A stretch of 40,579 bases of DNA from Prochloraceae cyanobacterium (GTDB taxonomy: Bacteria > Cyanobacteriota > Cyanobacteriia > Cyanobacteriales > JASJDA01). The stretch covers positions 1-40,579 of the forward strand of contig JASJDA010000044.1 in assembly GCA_030065755.1 (NCBI GenBank), written 5' to 3'. Of this stretch, positions 1 through 9,458 are shown one piece after another (the stretch's first letter is position 1; each line of letters starts with the position of its first letter). Made by a program: the position numbers and the translations under genes. The notes under the pieces were generated by a model. It worked only from the letters and a program-made list of their open reading frames with translations. It was not told where the DNA came from and did no database searches.

Positions 1-100
1 TAGAGTTTGTCCGAGCTAGGAAAATACTCGGAAGTCTGTACCAAGATTAAGCTCTAATGACCTATTCAACACTTACGTTGTCAAGCTGAATCTCGACAAT

Positions 101-131
101 CTAAGACCATAATCGCGAGATTTGGTCTTAG
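101..131. other. Long stem-loop near left edge
   Basis: Arms CTAAGACCA and TGGTCTTAG pair perfectly. After a single bulged T they are extended by AATC/GATT around a GCGA tetraloop. No T-run follows on either strand, so it may be a terminator or structured RNA of a gene outside the window, or a protein-binding inverted repeat. No coding region was recognised in bases 1-204. Confidence 0.4.
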
Positions 132-158
132 TAGTTGAATTGTTTCATTATTTATGAT

Positions 159-184
159 GCTTCCCTCGCATCAACGAAGGAAGC
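159..184 (-). terminator. Stem-loop just downstream of pgi
   Basis: Read on the minus strand, a 10-bp stem (GCTTCCTTCG / CGAGGGAAGC, one T-G wobble) closes a 6-base loop about 20 bases after the pgi stop codon. The following bases are A/T-rich but not a T-run. It is probably a terminator or an mRNA 3'-end stabilising hairpin rather than a classic intrinsic terminator. Confidence 0.45.
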
Positions 185-204
185 AACCAACAGGGCTTCG
201 TTAG

Positions 205-1800
205 TTAATTTTGAAGAGAGATTTTCAGACTATTAGGTTCTCCTAAATTACCTTCTAAGACAACTCCTCTAGAATTAGCATTGAGATGGCGCAAAATCTT
301 GTAAATTGATTCTATTTGCTCTCGTGCTTCGGCTTTTTGCCCTAACTCAGATAAAGATAAAGGGGAATCTGCTTGTTTTAGCACCTGCATTACCTTTTTT
401 TGCAACTCCAACACCGATGCAGCAGCTTTTTTACCTGCTTCCACACCTGGCTGATGGTAAGCGTTGATATTAACTAAAGAAGCGTATAAACCCACTGCGC
501 GCTCGTAAAGAGCAATTAAAGCTCCTACAGTAAAAGGAGTTACCTCTGGAATAGTCACAGTAATCGAATCCCGTTGATTTTCATATAAAGCTTGGCGACT
601 ACCCTGTATGTAACCAGAGAGAAAATCTCCTGATGTTATTCCAGGTTCGATTTCTACTGTTTTTCCAACTCGATCTTTCAAGACTTCAATAAAAGTGACG
701 AAGAAGTTGGGAATACCTTCTCTTAACTGCTGGACGTAGGCGTGTTGGTCGGTAGACCCTTTATTCCCATAAACAGCAATTCCCTGATGGACTACATTAC
801 CGTCGAGATCTTTTTCTTTACCCAAAGATTCCATGACCAACTGCTGGAGATAGCGACTAAATAGCAACAGGCTGTCTTGATATGGTAAAACGACCATATC
901 TTTTTCCCCTTTACCGTTCCCTGCATAGTACCAAGACATTGCTAATAAGGCTGCGGGGTTGGTTTTGAGGTCGTGCTTTCGGGTGAGATCGTCCATGGCT
1001 TTAGCGCCGTCTAGCATCCCTTGGATGTCGATCCCTTGTAAAGCTGCATCTACTAAACCAACCGCTGACATTTCTGAGGTGCGTCCTCCTACCCAATCGT
1101 GCATGGGAAAGGTTGTCAACCAGCCTTCAGACTTAGCTTGAGCTTCTAATTTGGAGTTTTCGCCAGTAATTGCTATTGCGTGAGAGGCAAAGTCAATATT
1201 TTGAGCTTTATAAGCTGCTTTTGCCTCTATCATTCCGTTACGGGTTTCAGGAGTGCCGCCAGACTTAGAGATAACAATGGCTAGAGTAGTTTTGAGCCGA
1301 TCGCCTATTTTGGCTATTGTGCGATCGATTCCGTTGGTATCGGTATTGTCAACAAAATGAATCTCTAGAGGTGGATCGAGAGGCGCTAAAGCTTCGGCGA
1401 CAAATTGAGGACCGAGAGCAGATCCGCCTATTCCGATAGAGAGTATGTCTGTAAATTTTTCTGCCCCAGGAGGATGTATTTCGCCACTGCGAACTTTGCT
1501 GGTAAAGTTTTCGATCTTTTGTATATTTTCGACTATTTCTTTTTTTAGTTCTGGGGTAGGAGCTAAGTCTGGGTTGCGCAACCAGTAGTGACCTACCATG
1601 CGATCTTCGTCTGGGTTGGCGATCGCTCCTTTTTCTAAAGCATCCATGTCTTTGAAAGCCTTTTCAAACTTCGGCTTCATTTGTTCGACAAATGCTTCGT
1701 CAAAGCCCATTCGACTCACGTCAAGGTAAAATCCCAGTTCTTTGTCGTAATACAGCCAGTCTTGGTAGCGTTGCCAAAGTGCAGCAGTATCCATATGCAT
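205..1800 (-). CDS. pgi: Glucose-6-phosphate isomerase
   Basis: Pgi interconverts glucose-6-phosphate and fructose-6-phosphate in the cytosol, linking glycolysis, the oxidative pentose phosphate pathway and glycogen metabolism. The 531-residue product is the usual cyanobacterial length. Two SIS-type sugar-isomerase halves are visible: GIGGSALGP near residue 125, the [11 protein letters not shown] phosphosugar loop near 180, and the [11 protein letters not shown] signature near 240. The protein starts MHMDTAALW. The listed ATG has a GGAAAAA stretch upstream; the second Met two codons in (1794) would match most homologues equally well. It is transcribed away from the divergent gene at 2030, with about 230 bases between them. 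Identification is secure; only the exact start is open. Confidence 0.96.
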   Translation of the reverse strand: MHMDTAALWQRYQDWLYYDKELGFYLDVSRMGFDEAFVEQMKPKFEKAFKDMDALEKGAIANPDEDRMVGHYWLRNPDLAPTPELKKEIVENIQKIENFTSKVRSGEIHPPGAEKFTDILSIGIGGSALGPQFVAEALAPLDPPLEIHFVDNTDTNGIDRTIAKIGDRLKTTLAIVISKSGGTPETRNGMIEAKAAYKAQNIDFASHAIAITGENSKLEAQAKSEGWLTTFPMHDWVGGRTSEMSAVGLVDAALQGIDIQGMLDGAKAMDDLTRKHDLKTNPAALLAMSWYYAGNGKGEKDMVVLPYQDSLLLFSRYLQQLVMESLGKEKDLDGNVVHQGIAVYGNKGSTDQHAYVQQLREGIPNFFVTFIEVLKDRVGKTVEIEPGITSGDFLSGYIQGSRQALYENQRDSITVTIPEVTPFTVGALIALYERAVGLYASLVNINAYHQPGVEAGKKAAASVLELQKKVMQVLKQADSPLSLSELGQKAEAREQIESIYKILRHLNANSRGVVLEGNLGEPNSLKISLQN

Positions 1801-2029
1801 ATATTTTTTCCAGCTCTTGTTCAGTTTAGATATCTTTGCCCTAGAAAGCTTTTAGTTTTTAGTTTTTCTTGAGTTTCCTCCCTTTATTTCAGCAAAGCAG
1901 GAGTGTGATTACTCACCAACCCGCCTCCTTAAAGAACCAAAGCTTACTGCGTTTATTTTGTTGAATAAAGAATAATTAATGTGAGCGGGTCAGTGTAGAC
2001 TAGAGTATGCTTATCAATCGAGAAAAATA

Positions 2030-2605
2030 ATGAGTAAGCTTCGTAACTTCTTAATTGGTGCTGGTATAGCTACAGTTGGTGCTATTGGGACAAAGGTTGC
2101 TGTGGATTATTTTCGCAAGCGGAAAGAAGAAGAACAACTTGAAGAAGCAGAAGAAGAAGTGGTAGAAGAAGCCGCTGAACCAGCTGTCGCTCCTGCAACT
2201 CTCTCTGAAGAAGATGACGTGGATCCGGAGACTATTTCTTCTGAAGAGGTTGCCTATGTTACTGTAGAACCTAGTTCTGTCCAAGATTTTTTGGACAGAA
2301 GCTTCGGCAATCCTGGTCGTTACGTCCCTACTCGTCCTCCTAAAGTTTTTGACTATCAGGGACAACAGTATATGGTTATTTGGGCTTATGACAACAACAA
2401 AGAAAAAAACCAAATGCTAGCTTTTATCTATACAGATGAGGGTCGTAAAATGATAGGTAGCGTTGGTTACACTGGTGAAGCTACTGACTATAATATCAAT
2501 ATGGAAGAGACTCCTTTTGCTGTTGAGATTAATGAGGAGCAATTTACTTCCGGTCAAGGAGAAACTGATGGAACAGACGAAGTGGATTTTGTCTTAGCCA
2601 GCTAG
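2030..2605 (+). CDS. Membrane-anchored acidic protein, unknown function
   Basis: I do not recognise the family. The 191-residue product begins with a short basic N-terminus and one hydrophobic segment (about residues 7-28, rich in Gly and Ala), then KRKEEE and a strongly acidic Glu/Ala/Pro linker to about residue 75. A folded-looking domain of about 90 residues follows, with aromatic strands such as YQGQQYMVIWAYD and MLAFIYTDEGRKMIGSVGYTG, and an acidic tail. The layout suggests a single-pass anchor (the positive residues after the helix would be cytoplasmic) holding a small beta-rich domain on a flexible stalk. CGAGAAAA lies 5' of the ATG as a weak ribosome site. It is convergent with the gene at 2806-3603. 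Coding status is well supported by length and composition. Confidence 0.8.
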   Translation: MSKLRNFLIGAGIATVGAIGTKVAVDYFRKRKEEEQLEEAEEEVVEEAAEPAVAPATLSEEDDVDPETISSEEVAYVTVEPSSVQDFLDRSFGNPGRYVPTRPPKVFDYQGQQYMVIWAYDNNKEKNQMLAFIYTDEGRKMIGSVGYTGEATDYNINMEETPFAVEINEEQFTSGQGETDGTDEVDFVLAS

Positions 2606-2805
2606 GGCTTAACTAATAATTTTGCCGGCTATATCTAAAGAATACAGCCTTTACCTGCCTAAAATTAATACCCTGCTTCTTTAGATCTTGGTATAAGAAG
2701 AATTGAGAGGCAAGGTATTATAAAACTTACATTTTCCCCTTGTTCGTCGGGATTAATTAACTGGAACTAAATTATTAACTGCTAATTAATCCTGTTTCCT
2801 ATCTG

Positions 2806-3603
2806 CTAAGCAGATACGTGCTTCTCGCGCCATTTTCTTAAATCTTGCGCCCAATTGTAAGCTTTTTCGATATATTCTCTAGCTTTAGAGCGATACTCTT
2901 GTTCGGGTAGTAAAGCTTCCCACTGTCTGACTTGATCGCTTTGAAGCAATACTTTTTCTACTTCTTCCTTATTAGTAGGAGATTCAGCTAAAACTCTAAG
3001 AGCTACTTCTACATCTACTTCCCAAGTATCTATTTCTTTAGTTGGACTATCTTTAAAATCAGGAGATTGTTTAACTTCCTGTTGTAATTTCTGATATTTC
3101 TGTCTGTATAGTTTTTGTTGTAATTCTAGTAGTTGCTCTTTAGAAGTAGCTACCTCTAAGTCTTTTAATGAAGTACTCTGTACTGCAACGTCTTGATAAT
3201 TAATGTCATCAGATTCAATAGAACCACGATCGCTGCGACCAATAACTGGCTCGTATTCTTCTTCATCGAGCTCTAGGTTGTGGTCGGAATCGAACTCCCC
3301 ATGAGCTATTTCATGTTCTTCTTCAGCATACCTTTGCCCTGATGCTGCTATGTGGTTCTCTTCACCCTCCGCTGCTTCAGATTCATTAGTATCGCTATAC
3401 TTAATGGATTTACCCGTTCCCACAAGCACTGCTAAACCCGTAACGGCTAGAACAACCAAAAAGCTTATTTGTATAACTTCTTGAGGAATAACAGGACCTC
3501 CTTCGTCCTTCCCTGAGGGTGCTGCATTTGCTCGTGGACCTGCACCGAAAAGCAATAAGCTAAAAATCGTTACTGCTAATAACTTTATAGATCGCTTAGT
3601 CAT
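2806..3603 (-). CDS. Secreted/membrane protein with acidic linker, unknown function
   Basis: Unrecognised 265-residue protein. Residues 1-28 form a signal peptide (TKRSIK basic start, LLAVTIFSLLLFGAG core) with a likely signal-peptidase site ANA|APSG. A second hydrophobic helix follows at about 44-63 (VIQISFLVVLAVTGLAVLVG). After it come about 80 acidic, probably disordered residues and then a helical, charged C-terminal region (about 145-265) rich in Gln, Glu and Lys with coiled-coil character. If both hydrophobic segments are handled as predicted, the mature protein is a single-pass membrane protein with a soluble helical tail. It lies downstream of recN on the same strand, but 326 bases separate them, so co-transcription is doubtful. 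Confidence 0.75.
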   Translation of the reverse strand: MTKRSIKLLAVTIFSLLLFGAGPRANAAPSGKDEGGPVIPQEVIQISFLVVLAVTGLAVLVGTGKSIKYSDTNESEAAEGEENHIAASGQRYAEEEHEIAHGEFDSDHNLELDEEEYEPVIGRSDRGSIESDDINYQDVAVQSTSLKDLEVATSKEQLLELQQKLYRQKYQKLQQEVKQSPDFKDSPTKEIDTWEVDVEVALRVLAESPTNKEEVEKVLLQSDQVRQWEALLPEQEYRSKAREYIEKAYNWAQDLRKWREKHVSA

Positions 3604-3751
3604 CTGATTTAATCTCTGCTATGTCTTCTATTAAAATTGTATCAAGCCATGCTTGTAGCACCACCTCTTAACGGGGAAGTGCTTCTTTTAGCCAAAACTA
3701 TAGATTAATAAAGCAGTTGGCCTTAATTTTAGAACCTACTGTCCTTCTTAG

Positions 3752-3780
3752 AAACTTTATTTTAATTTAAAATAAAGTTT
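3752..3780. repeat. 29-base A/T-rich near-perfect palindrome
   Basis: Arms of 14 bases (AAACTTTATTTTAA and its exact complement) flank one central T in the 326-base gap between recN (ending at 3930) and the gene starting at 3603, both on the minus strand. It could fold as an A/T-only hairpin or act as a binding site for a dimeric regulator of the 2806-3603 gene, whose start is about 150 bases away. Nothing coding was seen in 3604-3929. Confidence 0.6.
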
Positions 3781-3929
3781 AAGTCAAGGTGAAAAATCAA
3801 ACCTTCGTGTTATAGTTACTATTCATTTAATTATTTTAGATTCTAATTTCCCCACCTCCAAAAAATAATAGTAGAAAAATGTAAATGGGGCTAATCATTA
3901 AATTTAGCTATCGTTAATTGTCTGAGTTA

Positions 3930-5684
3930 TTAGATATTATTACCTGTTCGACGATCGGCTGCTTTAGTGAGAATTGATTCGGCAAAAGCGATCGCAGAGG
4001 AAGCAGAATGTCCTGCTGTAAGTTGAGCTAGTTCTTCTCGTCTAGTGTCGCGATCGTCTAAGATTGTTACGCGAAGTACCGTGCGAATTTGTGAAGAATT
4101 TAAGTTACCATTTTGCTGTTGCAAAGAAGGATCGATAATTTGCTTGTCAACTCGAAAATGAGTGTCAGCCATAGCCGCAACTAAAGGTTGATGAGTTACA
4201 CATAAAATTTGATGTTTTTGAGAAAGTTGATGTAATTTTTCTGCGATCGCACCGGCTACTTTTCCCGAAACTCCTGCATCAATTTCATCAAATACTAGGG
4301 TTTTTGCGTCTCGATCTGAGTTAGAAAAACAAGCTTTCAGAGCTAGCAAAAAGCGGCTCATTTCTCCTCCAGAAGCAGTAAGGGAAATGGGTTGTATCTT
4401 TTCTCCTGGATTGGGACTAAAATAATAGACGATTCGGTCTGTCCCAGCAGCATTAACGTCAGTTGGAGTAAGGCGACATTCAAATATTACCTTATCCATT
4501 GCCAAAGGTTTAAGTTGCTCTACTAATTGAATTTCTAGCCGTTTTGCTGCCTTTTCTCTTAGTTGAGTTAAAATAGCACATTCTCGGTCTAGAGTTTTGC
4601 GAACTTCCAAATATTCTCTTTCTAATTTTTCTAGAGATTGACCGCTGTCATTAAGTTCTTCCCACTCTTGTTTCACTCTCTCGTAGTAGGTGATTGCTTC
4701 TGCCAAAGTTGGTCCGTATTTACGACTTATTTGCTTGAGCAAAGCAATTCTCGATTCGACTTGTTCGAGGCGCTCTGGATCTGCTTGCAATCCGTCTCCA
4801 TAAGCATTTATTTGATGCCCTACCTCTATTACTTGAGCGATCGCCGTCCTCACTATTTCTAATAACGGCTCTATTTCTTTATCATAATTTACCATATCTG
4901 TCAAAATAGATTCAGCTCTTGCCAGGAGATCGGCAGCGGCTAACTCTTCAGTGTCATTTTGATAGAGAGCTTGATAAGCTTGGTAAGTCAGCTGTTGAAG
5001 TTGAACTACGTGAGAAAGGCGATCGAGTTCGATTTCTAGTTTTGGTAGTTCCTCCGCTTCTGACAGCTCTGCTGCAAGTAATTCTTTAATCTGATATTCT
5101 AATAGATCTAGTCTTTGTAAGCGTTCTTGTTCTGTGCGACGGCGTTTGTCTAGACTTTGGCTAATATTTTGATAAGACTCATAAGCAGATGCAACCAGTT
5201 TTCGTTGTTTAATTAAACCAATTCCAGCATATGAGTCCAATAATTCTCGTTGTTTTACGGGAATCATCAGATCTACAGTTTGCCCTTGAGCGGTAATTTC
5301 AACCAAGCGGGTGCGTAATTGTTCTATTAATTGACGATTAACAAGTACCCCATTTACCCTAGAACGAGATCTCAGACTCCCTTTAGTTATACTCAGTTCC
5401 CGACTGCAAACAACACTATCTTCATCAAGAAGTTCAATTTCATGCTTGACAAGCCAATTTTTCACAGCCCGATCGACTCCGAAAGTAGCTTCTACTAATG
5501 CTCTAGTTGAACCCGTGCGAATCATGCGGCTATTTGCCTTACCACCCAAGGCAATATCTATCGCATCGAGAATAATTGACTTGCCAGCACCAGTTTCCCC
5601 AGTCAGAACATTTAAACCTTTGCCAAACTCTAATTCTAGATCGTCAACTAAGGCAAAATTTTTAATCCGCAAAATAAAGAGCAT
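3930..5684 (-). CDS. recN: DNA repair protein RecN
   Basis: RecN is an SMC-like ATPase that acts early in recombinational repair of double-strand breaks. The 584-residue product has the full layout: N-terminal ATPase half with Walker A GETGAGKS (residues 29-36), long central coiled coil (about 150-370), and C-terminal ABC half with the signature SLTASGGEMSRF, Walker B TLVFDEIDAGVSG and the H-loop CVTHQPLVAAMA. Start MLFILRIKNFALVDDLELEF is typical of the family, so the annotated ATG is probably right. Divergently transcribed from the UbiB-like kinase, with about 95 bases shared between the two starts, so their promoters must lie close together or overlap. No LexA-type box was recognised there. 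The C-terminus is somewhat longer than in Bacillus or E. coli proteins. Confidence 0.95.
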   Translation of the reverse strand: MLFILRIKNFALVDDLELEFGKGLNVLTGETGAGKSIILDAIDIALGGKANSRMIRTGSTRALVEATFGVDRAVKNWLVKHEIELLDEDSVVCSRELSITKGSLRSRSRVNGVLVNRQLIEQLRTRLVEITAQGQTVDLMIPVKQRELLDSYAGIGLIKQRKLVASAYESYQNISQSLDKRRRTEQERLQRLDLLEYQIKELLAAELSEAEELPKLEIELDRLSHVVQLQQLTYQAYQALYQNDTEELAAADLLARAESILTDMVNYDKEIEPLLEIVRTAIAQVIEVGHQINAYGDGLQADPERLEQVESRIALLKQISRKYGPTLAEAITYYERVKQEWEELNDSGQSLEKLEREYLEVRKTLDRECAILTQLREKAAKRLEIQLVEQLKPLAMDKVIFECRLTPTDVNAAGTDRIVYYFSPNPGEKIQPISLTASGGEMSRFLLALKACFSNSDRDAKTLVFDEIDAGVSGKVAGAIAEKLHQLSQKHQILCVTHQPLVAAMADTHFRVDKQIIDPSLQQQNGNLNSSQIRTVLRVTILDDRDTRREELAQLTAGHSASSAIAFAESILTKAADRRTGNNI

Positions 5685-5778
5685 GAAAAAAACTCGATAA
5701 GCTAATTAAATAAACTCAATTGCTGCAAAATTGTTACAATTATTTACATGGGAATCCCTACCATCACCTCCAAAACCT

Positions 5779-7767
5779 ATGCCTCAACCAACATTATCCC
5801 TAGATTCACTGCCAGAACAAGTAAGCTTAAACTCTCAGTCACAACTAATATCCGAAAGATATAGAGAAGAATCCGTAAGTGACGCCATTCCCGATAACTG
5901 GCGCTACGATCCAGAAGCAATTAACGACTATTATCGACAGCGTCCTATAGAAGTTATTGGACGATTTTTCAAAATTATTATCCCCTTCATAATATTTGTT
6001 GTAAGTCTGCGATGGGACAAAATTACAGGTAAATCGGCACAACATGAGAAGCGTCGAGCAATTCAGCTAAGAGAAATTTTAACTGAGCTCGGCCCAGCTT
6101 ACATTAAAATCGGGCAAGCACTTTCAACCCGACCCGATCTAGTCGCTCCTACCTATCTTGAAGAATTAACTCAACTCCAAGATCAGCTACCTGCTTTTCC
6201 CAACGAAATAGCCTATCGCTTTATTGAAGAAGAATTAGGTTTGCCTCCCGAACAAATCTATGTGGAATTATCTCCTAAACCTATAGCAGCAGCATCTTTG
6301 GGACAAGTATATAAAGGCAGGCTAAAAACAGGGGAAACCGTAGCAGTAAAAGTCCAGCGTCCCGATCTGTGGCGGCGCATTACCTTAGACATTTATATTA
6401 TGCGCGGCCTTGCTAAGTTGGTGCAAAATAGGGTCAAGCGAGTGCGATCGAACTTAGTTGCTATTACTGATGAATTAGCAGCCCGTATTTTTGAAGAAAT
6501 GAATTATCTTCAAGAAGCACGCAACGCCGAACAATTTGCCGAATTTTACGGTCACATGAGTGAAATTTACGTGCCCAGTATTTATTGGCAATATACAGGT
6601 CGGCGCGTCCTGACAATGGAATGGATAACGGGGACGAAGTTAACAAATATCAAAGAAGTTGAAGCACAAGGCATAGACGCAACCCATTTAGTGGAAGTTG
6701 GAGTGGAGTGTTCCTTGCGCCAATTGCTCGAATATGGATTTTTTCACGCCGATCCCCATCCAGGAAACCTCTTAGCCATGCCCGACGGCAGACTCGCCTA
6801 TTTGGATTTTGGCATGATGAGCAATATTAAACCATATCAGCGCTACGGTTTAATTCAAGCGGTGGTGCATCTAGTTAATCGCGACTTTGAAGCACTAGCT
6901 CAAGATTATGTCATGCTAGAGTTTCTCAGTCCCCAGACTGACTTAACGCCAATTATTCCAGCTCTAGGAGGTGTATTTGATAATGCGTTGGGTGCTACTG
7001 TAGCAGAATTAAATTTTAAGAGCATTACCGACCAAATGTCGGCTATTATGTATGAATTTCCCTTCAAAGTTCCTGCATATTATGCTCTAATTATTCGTTC
7101 TATGGTGACTTTGGAAGGAATTGCGATTAATATCGACCCCAAGTTTAAAGTTCTTAGCAAGGCTTATCCATATATAGCTAAGCGATTGCTCACAGATCCC
7201 TCACAAGAGTTGCGCACCTCCTTGCGCGATCTGCTCTTTAAAGACGATAGCTTCCGTTGGAATCGCTTAGCAAATTTGCTACGCAATGCCCGCATGTCTC
7301 AAGATTATGATTTTGATAAAATACTCAATCAAGCCTTAGATTATCTTCTTTCCGATAGGGGTGCTTTGATTCGAGAAAAAGTAGTAGATGAAGTCGTTAA
7401 CGCTGTCGATCTATTGGGGCGCAGAAGTTGGTTTAATTTCTCTACTTTAGTACGAGAGCAAGTAGGTTTAGCTGTTAACGAAACGCCACCTGAATTGAGA
7501 GATAATTCTCAAAACTTAGAACAAATAAAAAATATTTGGGAAATTTTGCAAGATACTCCTGGTTTCGATCCGACCGCTGTTATCTCCCTAATTCCTCAAA
7601 TAGTGACTAAGGCAGAAACCCAACAAATGGGACAAAACATCGCTCGAGGATTAGGGCAAAAAATAGCCGCTCGTTTGATTCGCAATCTTTTATTAGAAGA
7701 AAAATCTCCTTCAAATGGCTCTGGAAGAATAGAATCTTCGAGGCTCTCTCTACCTTCAGCATTCTAG
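5779..7767 (+). CDS. ABC1/UbiB (AarF) family atypical protein kinase
   Basis: UbiB/ABC1-family proteins are atypical kinases or ATPases tied to isoprenoid quinone biosynthesis and, in plastids and cyanobacteria, to plastoquinone and tocopherol homeostasis. Family motifs are in order: the KxGQ region (LGPAYIKIGQALSTRPD), the Ala-rich nucleotide loop PIAAASLGQVYKG, the Lys of VAVKVQRP, the catalytic-loop ADPHPGNLL and the metal-binding YLDFGMM. An N-terminal extension of about 90 residues includes a hydrophobic stretch (RFFKIIIPFIIFVVSL) that may be amphipathic or membrane-associated. A TTG-initiated reading would add 16 residues from 5731; I prefer the ATG at 5779, although neither has a clear ribosome site. 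Length (662 residues) is normal for cyanobacterial members. The substrate is unknown from sequence. Confidence 0.9.
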   Translation: MPQPTLSLDSLPEQVSLNSQSQLISERYREESVSDAIPDNWRYDPEAINDYYRQRPIEVIGRFFKIIIPFIIFVVSLRWDKITGKSAQHEKRRAIQLREILTELGPAYIKIGQALSTRPDLVAPTYLEELTQLQDQLPAFPNEIAYRFIEEELGLPPEQIYVELSPKPIAAASLGQVYKGRLKTGETVAVKVQRPDLWRRITLDIYIMRGLAKLVQNRVKRVRSNLVAITDELAARIFEEMNYLQEARNAEQFAEFYGHMSEIYVPSIYWQYTGRRVLTMEWITGTKLTNIKEVEAQGIDATHLVEVGVECSLRQLLEYGFFHADPHPGNLLAMPDGRLAYLDFGMMSNIKPYQRYGLIQAVVHLVNRDFEALAQDYVMLEFLSPQTDLTPIIPALGGVFDNALGATVAELNFKSITDQMSAIMYEFPFKVPAYYALIIRSMVTLEGIAINIDPKFKVLSKAYPYIAKRLLTDPSQELRTSLRDLLFKDDSFRWNRLANLLRNARMSQDYDFDKILNQALDYLLSDRGALIREKVVDEVVNAVDLLGRRSWFNFSTLVREQVGLAVNETPPELRDNSQNLEQIKNIWEILQDTPGFDPTAVISLIPQIVTKAETQQMGQNIARGLGQKIAARLIRNLLLEEKSPSNGSGRIESSRLSLPSAF

Positions 7768-7864
7768 GTTATGGGGTAGCACGACAGGCGATCGGTTTAA
7801 GCTGAGTCGATTGATGAGTACTCGCTCAACCCAATATATAACATGGCTGACTTCGGAGTTTAAT

Positions 7865-7900
7865 ATCCTCGTTTCTGAGAAAGCGAGGATTATTAATTTT
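7865..7900 (+). terminator. Intrinsic terminator of the UbiB-like gene
   Basis: ATCCTCG pairs with CGAGGAT; the inner arms TTTC/GAAA extend the stem past one bulged G, and T-rich sequence (TTATTAATTTT) follows. It lies about 100 bases after the stop at 7767 and well before fba. Confidence 0.75.
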
Positions 7901-8184
7901 ATGGCTCGATTGACTCCAGACACAAATCTTTCCTCTTCGAGTGCCTAAAGTCGAGGCGGTCTCGATCGCCAAAGCCCAAAAAATATTGACAAAATAACGA
8001 TCGTATGTATGCCAAAAAATCAGCATAATTCCATTAAATAAATATAAAAAATTATGCCCTCAAAGCATAAAAACTAAAAACAATTTAAAAAATGTTGAAA
8101 ATTATCTTAAGATTAACAAATAAGAGAATCAATTTATTGATAACTCAATTTTCTAAGAAACACAGATAGATTAGGAGTAAATCT
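7901..8184 (+). promoter_or_regulatory. A/T-rich leader and promoter region of fba
   Basis: There is no gene here. A TTGACA hexamer at 7986-7991 is the best -35 candidate, but no convincing -10 lies at the right distance, so the promoter is not fixed. Bases 8030-8165 are very A/T-rich and probably a long 5' leader. The ribosome site TAGGAGT at about 8172-8178 decides the fba start at 8185. Confidence 0.4.
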
Positions 8185-9264
8185 ATGGCGCTCGTACCAA
8201 TGCGGCTGCTTTTAGACCACGCAGCAGAGAACGGATATGGCATTCCTGCATATAACGTCAATAATATGGAACAAATCCTGTCGATTATGCAGGCTGCTGA
8301 GGAAGCAGATAGCCCCGTAATTTTACAAGCTTCTCGCGGCGCTCGCAAATATGCTGGAGAAAACTTCCTCCGTCACTTAGTGCTAGCAGCAGTGGAATCC
8401 TACCCCCACATCCCCATTGCCATGCACCAAGACCACGGTAACAGCCCAGCTACTTGCTATTCCGCGATTCGCAATGGTTTTACCAGTGTCATGATGGATG
8501 GTTCTTTAGAAGCAGATGCTAAAACTCCAGCTAGCTTCGAGTATAACGTTAACGTGACTGCTGAAGTGGTAAAAGTAGCCCACTCGATCGGCGTTAGCGT
8601 TGAAGGAGAACTGGGTTGTCTGGGTTCTCTAGAAACAGGTCAAGGTGAAAAAGAAGACGGTCACGGTGCTGAAGGAGTTCTCAGCAAAGAGCAATTGTTG
8701 ACCGATCCCGACGAAGCAGTAGAATTCGTAGAGCGCACCCAAGTAGATGCTTTAGCAGTAGCGATCGGTACCAGCCACGGTGCTTACAAGTTTACTCGCA
8801 AGCCTACAGGAGAAATCCTCGCCATCAGCCGTATTGAGGAAATACACAACCGCTTGCCTAACACCCACTTAGTAATGCACGGTTCTTCTTCCGTACCCCA
8901 AGAATGGCTAGATATGATCAACAAGTATGGTGGTAAGATTCCTGAAACCTATGGCGTACCTCTTGAAGAAATTCAAAAAGGCATCAAGAGTGGCGTGCGG
9001 AAAGTAAACATCGACACCGACAATCGCTTGGCGATCACTGCTGCTATCCGCGAAGCTGCTGCTAAAGATCCTTCTAACTTCGACCCCCGTCACTTCCTGA
9101 AACCTTCTATCAAGTACATGAAAAAAGTGTGCTTAAAGCGTTACGAAGCTTTCGGTACTGCTGGTAATGCGAGCAAGATTAAGCAAACAACCCTAGATGA
9201 TTTTGCTGCTAAATACGCTAAAGGCGAATTGTCTGCTGGTACTAAGAAAACTGTTGCTGTCTAA
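8185..9264 (+). CDS. fba: Class II fructose-1,6-bisphosphate aldolase (Calvin cycle type)
   Basis: Class II zinc-dependent aldolase: cleaves or forms fructose-1,6-bisphosphate and, in photosynthetic bacteria, sedoheptulose-1,7-bisphosphate, serving both glycolysis and the Calvin cycle. The 359-residue sequence starts [20 protein letters not shown]. It contains the catalytic Asp and zinc His of MHQDHGNS, the zinc and phosphate region [10 protein letters not shown], the later zinc ligand near [15 protein letters not shown], and the NIDTDNRLA phosphate loop. Length and C-terminal layout match the cyanobacterial/proteobacterial CbbA type. A good ribosome site (AGGAG, 7 bases upstream) and a strong terminator (9303) bracket it as a single-gene transcript. 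Codon use looks highly biased, consistent with high expression. Confidence 0.97.
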   Translation: MALVPMRLLLDHAAENGYGIPAYNVNNMEQILSIMQAAEEADSPVILQASRGARKYAGENFLRHLVLAAVESYPHIPIAMHQDHGNSPATCYSAIRNGFTSVMMDGSLEADAKTPASFEYNVNVTAEVVKVAHSIGVSVEGELGCLGSLETGQGEKEDGHGAEGVLSKEQLLTDPDEAVEFVERTQVDALAVAIGTSHGAYKFTRKPTGEILAISRIEEIHNRLPNTHLVMHGSSSVPQEWLDMINKYGGKIPETYGVPLEEIQKGIKSGVRKVNIDTDNRLAITAAIREAAAKDPSNFDPRHFLKPSIKYMKKVCLKRYEAFGTAGNASKIKQTTLDDFAAKYAKGELSAGTKKTVAV

Positions 9265-9302
9265 TTTTCGATCGTCAATTAGCTTTAATTACTAGATAAT
9301 CT

Positions 9303-9331
9303 GGGTAGCTTTACAGCTACCCATTTTTTTC
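9303..9331 (+). terminator. Intrinsic terminator of fba
   Basis: GGGTAGCT pairs perfectly with AGCTACCC around a four-base loop and is followed by seven T residues, about 40 bases after the fba stop. Confidence 0.93.
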
Positions 9332-9446
9332 TATTAGCAACTGGAAAATCTCAGTTCAATTAACGCTCCACACAACCCGATCGCGAGCATTAAGAGGAAA
9401 AAATAGCTAAAATAATGGGCATGACTCACTAAATATAAGGGTTCGT

Positions 9447-9451
9447 GGAGG
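9447..9451 (+). promoter_or_regulatory. Shine-Dalgarno site that supports a TTG start
   Basis: GGAGG sits seven bases before the TTG at 9459. No ATG occurs in the first part of the following frame, so this site is the main reason for accepting a TTG start for the YaaW-family gene. Confidence 0.75.
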
Positions 9452-9458
9452 CAAGATA

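Noticed and set aside
2606-2805. Bidirectional terminator between convergent genes
   Set aside because: Only weak, widely spaced complementary stretches (CTTCTT/AAGAAG, TACCTGCC/GGCAAGGTA); no clear hairpin with a T-run.
5731-5778. TTG start for the UbiB-like gene
   Set aside because: No ribosome site before the TTG; the added residues look unlike the family and an ATG follows at 5779.
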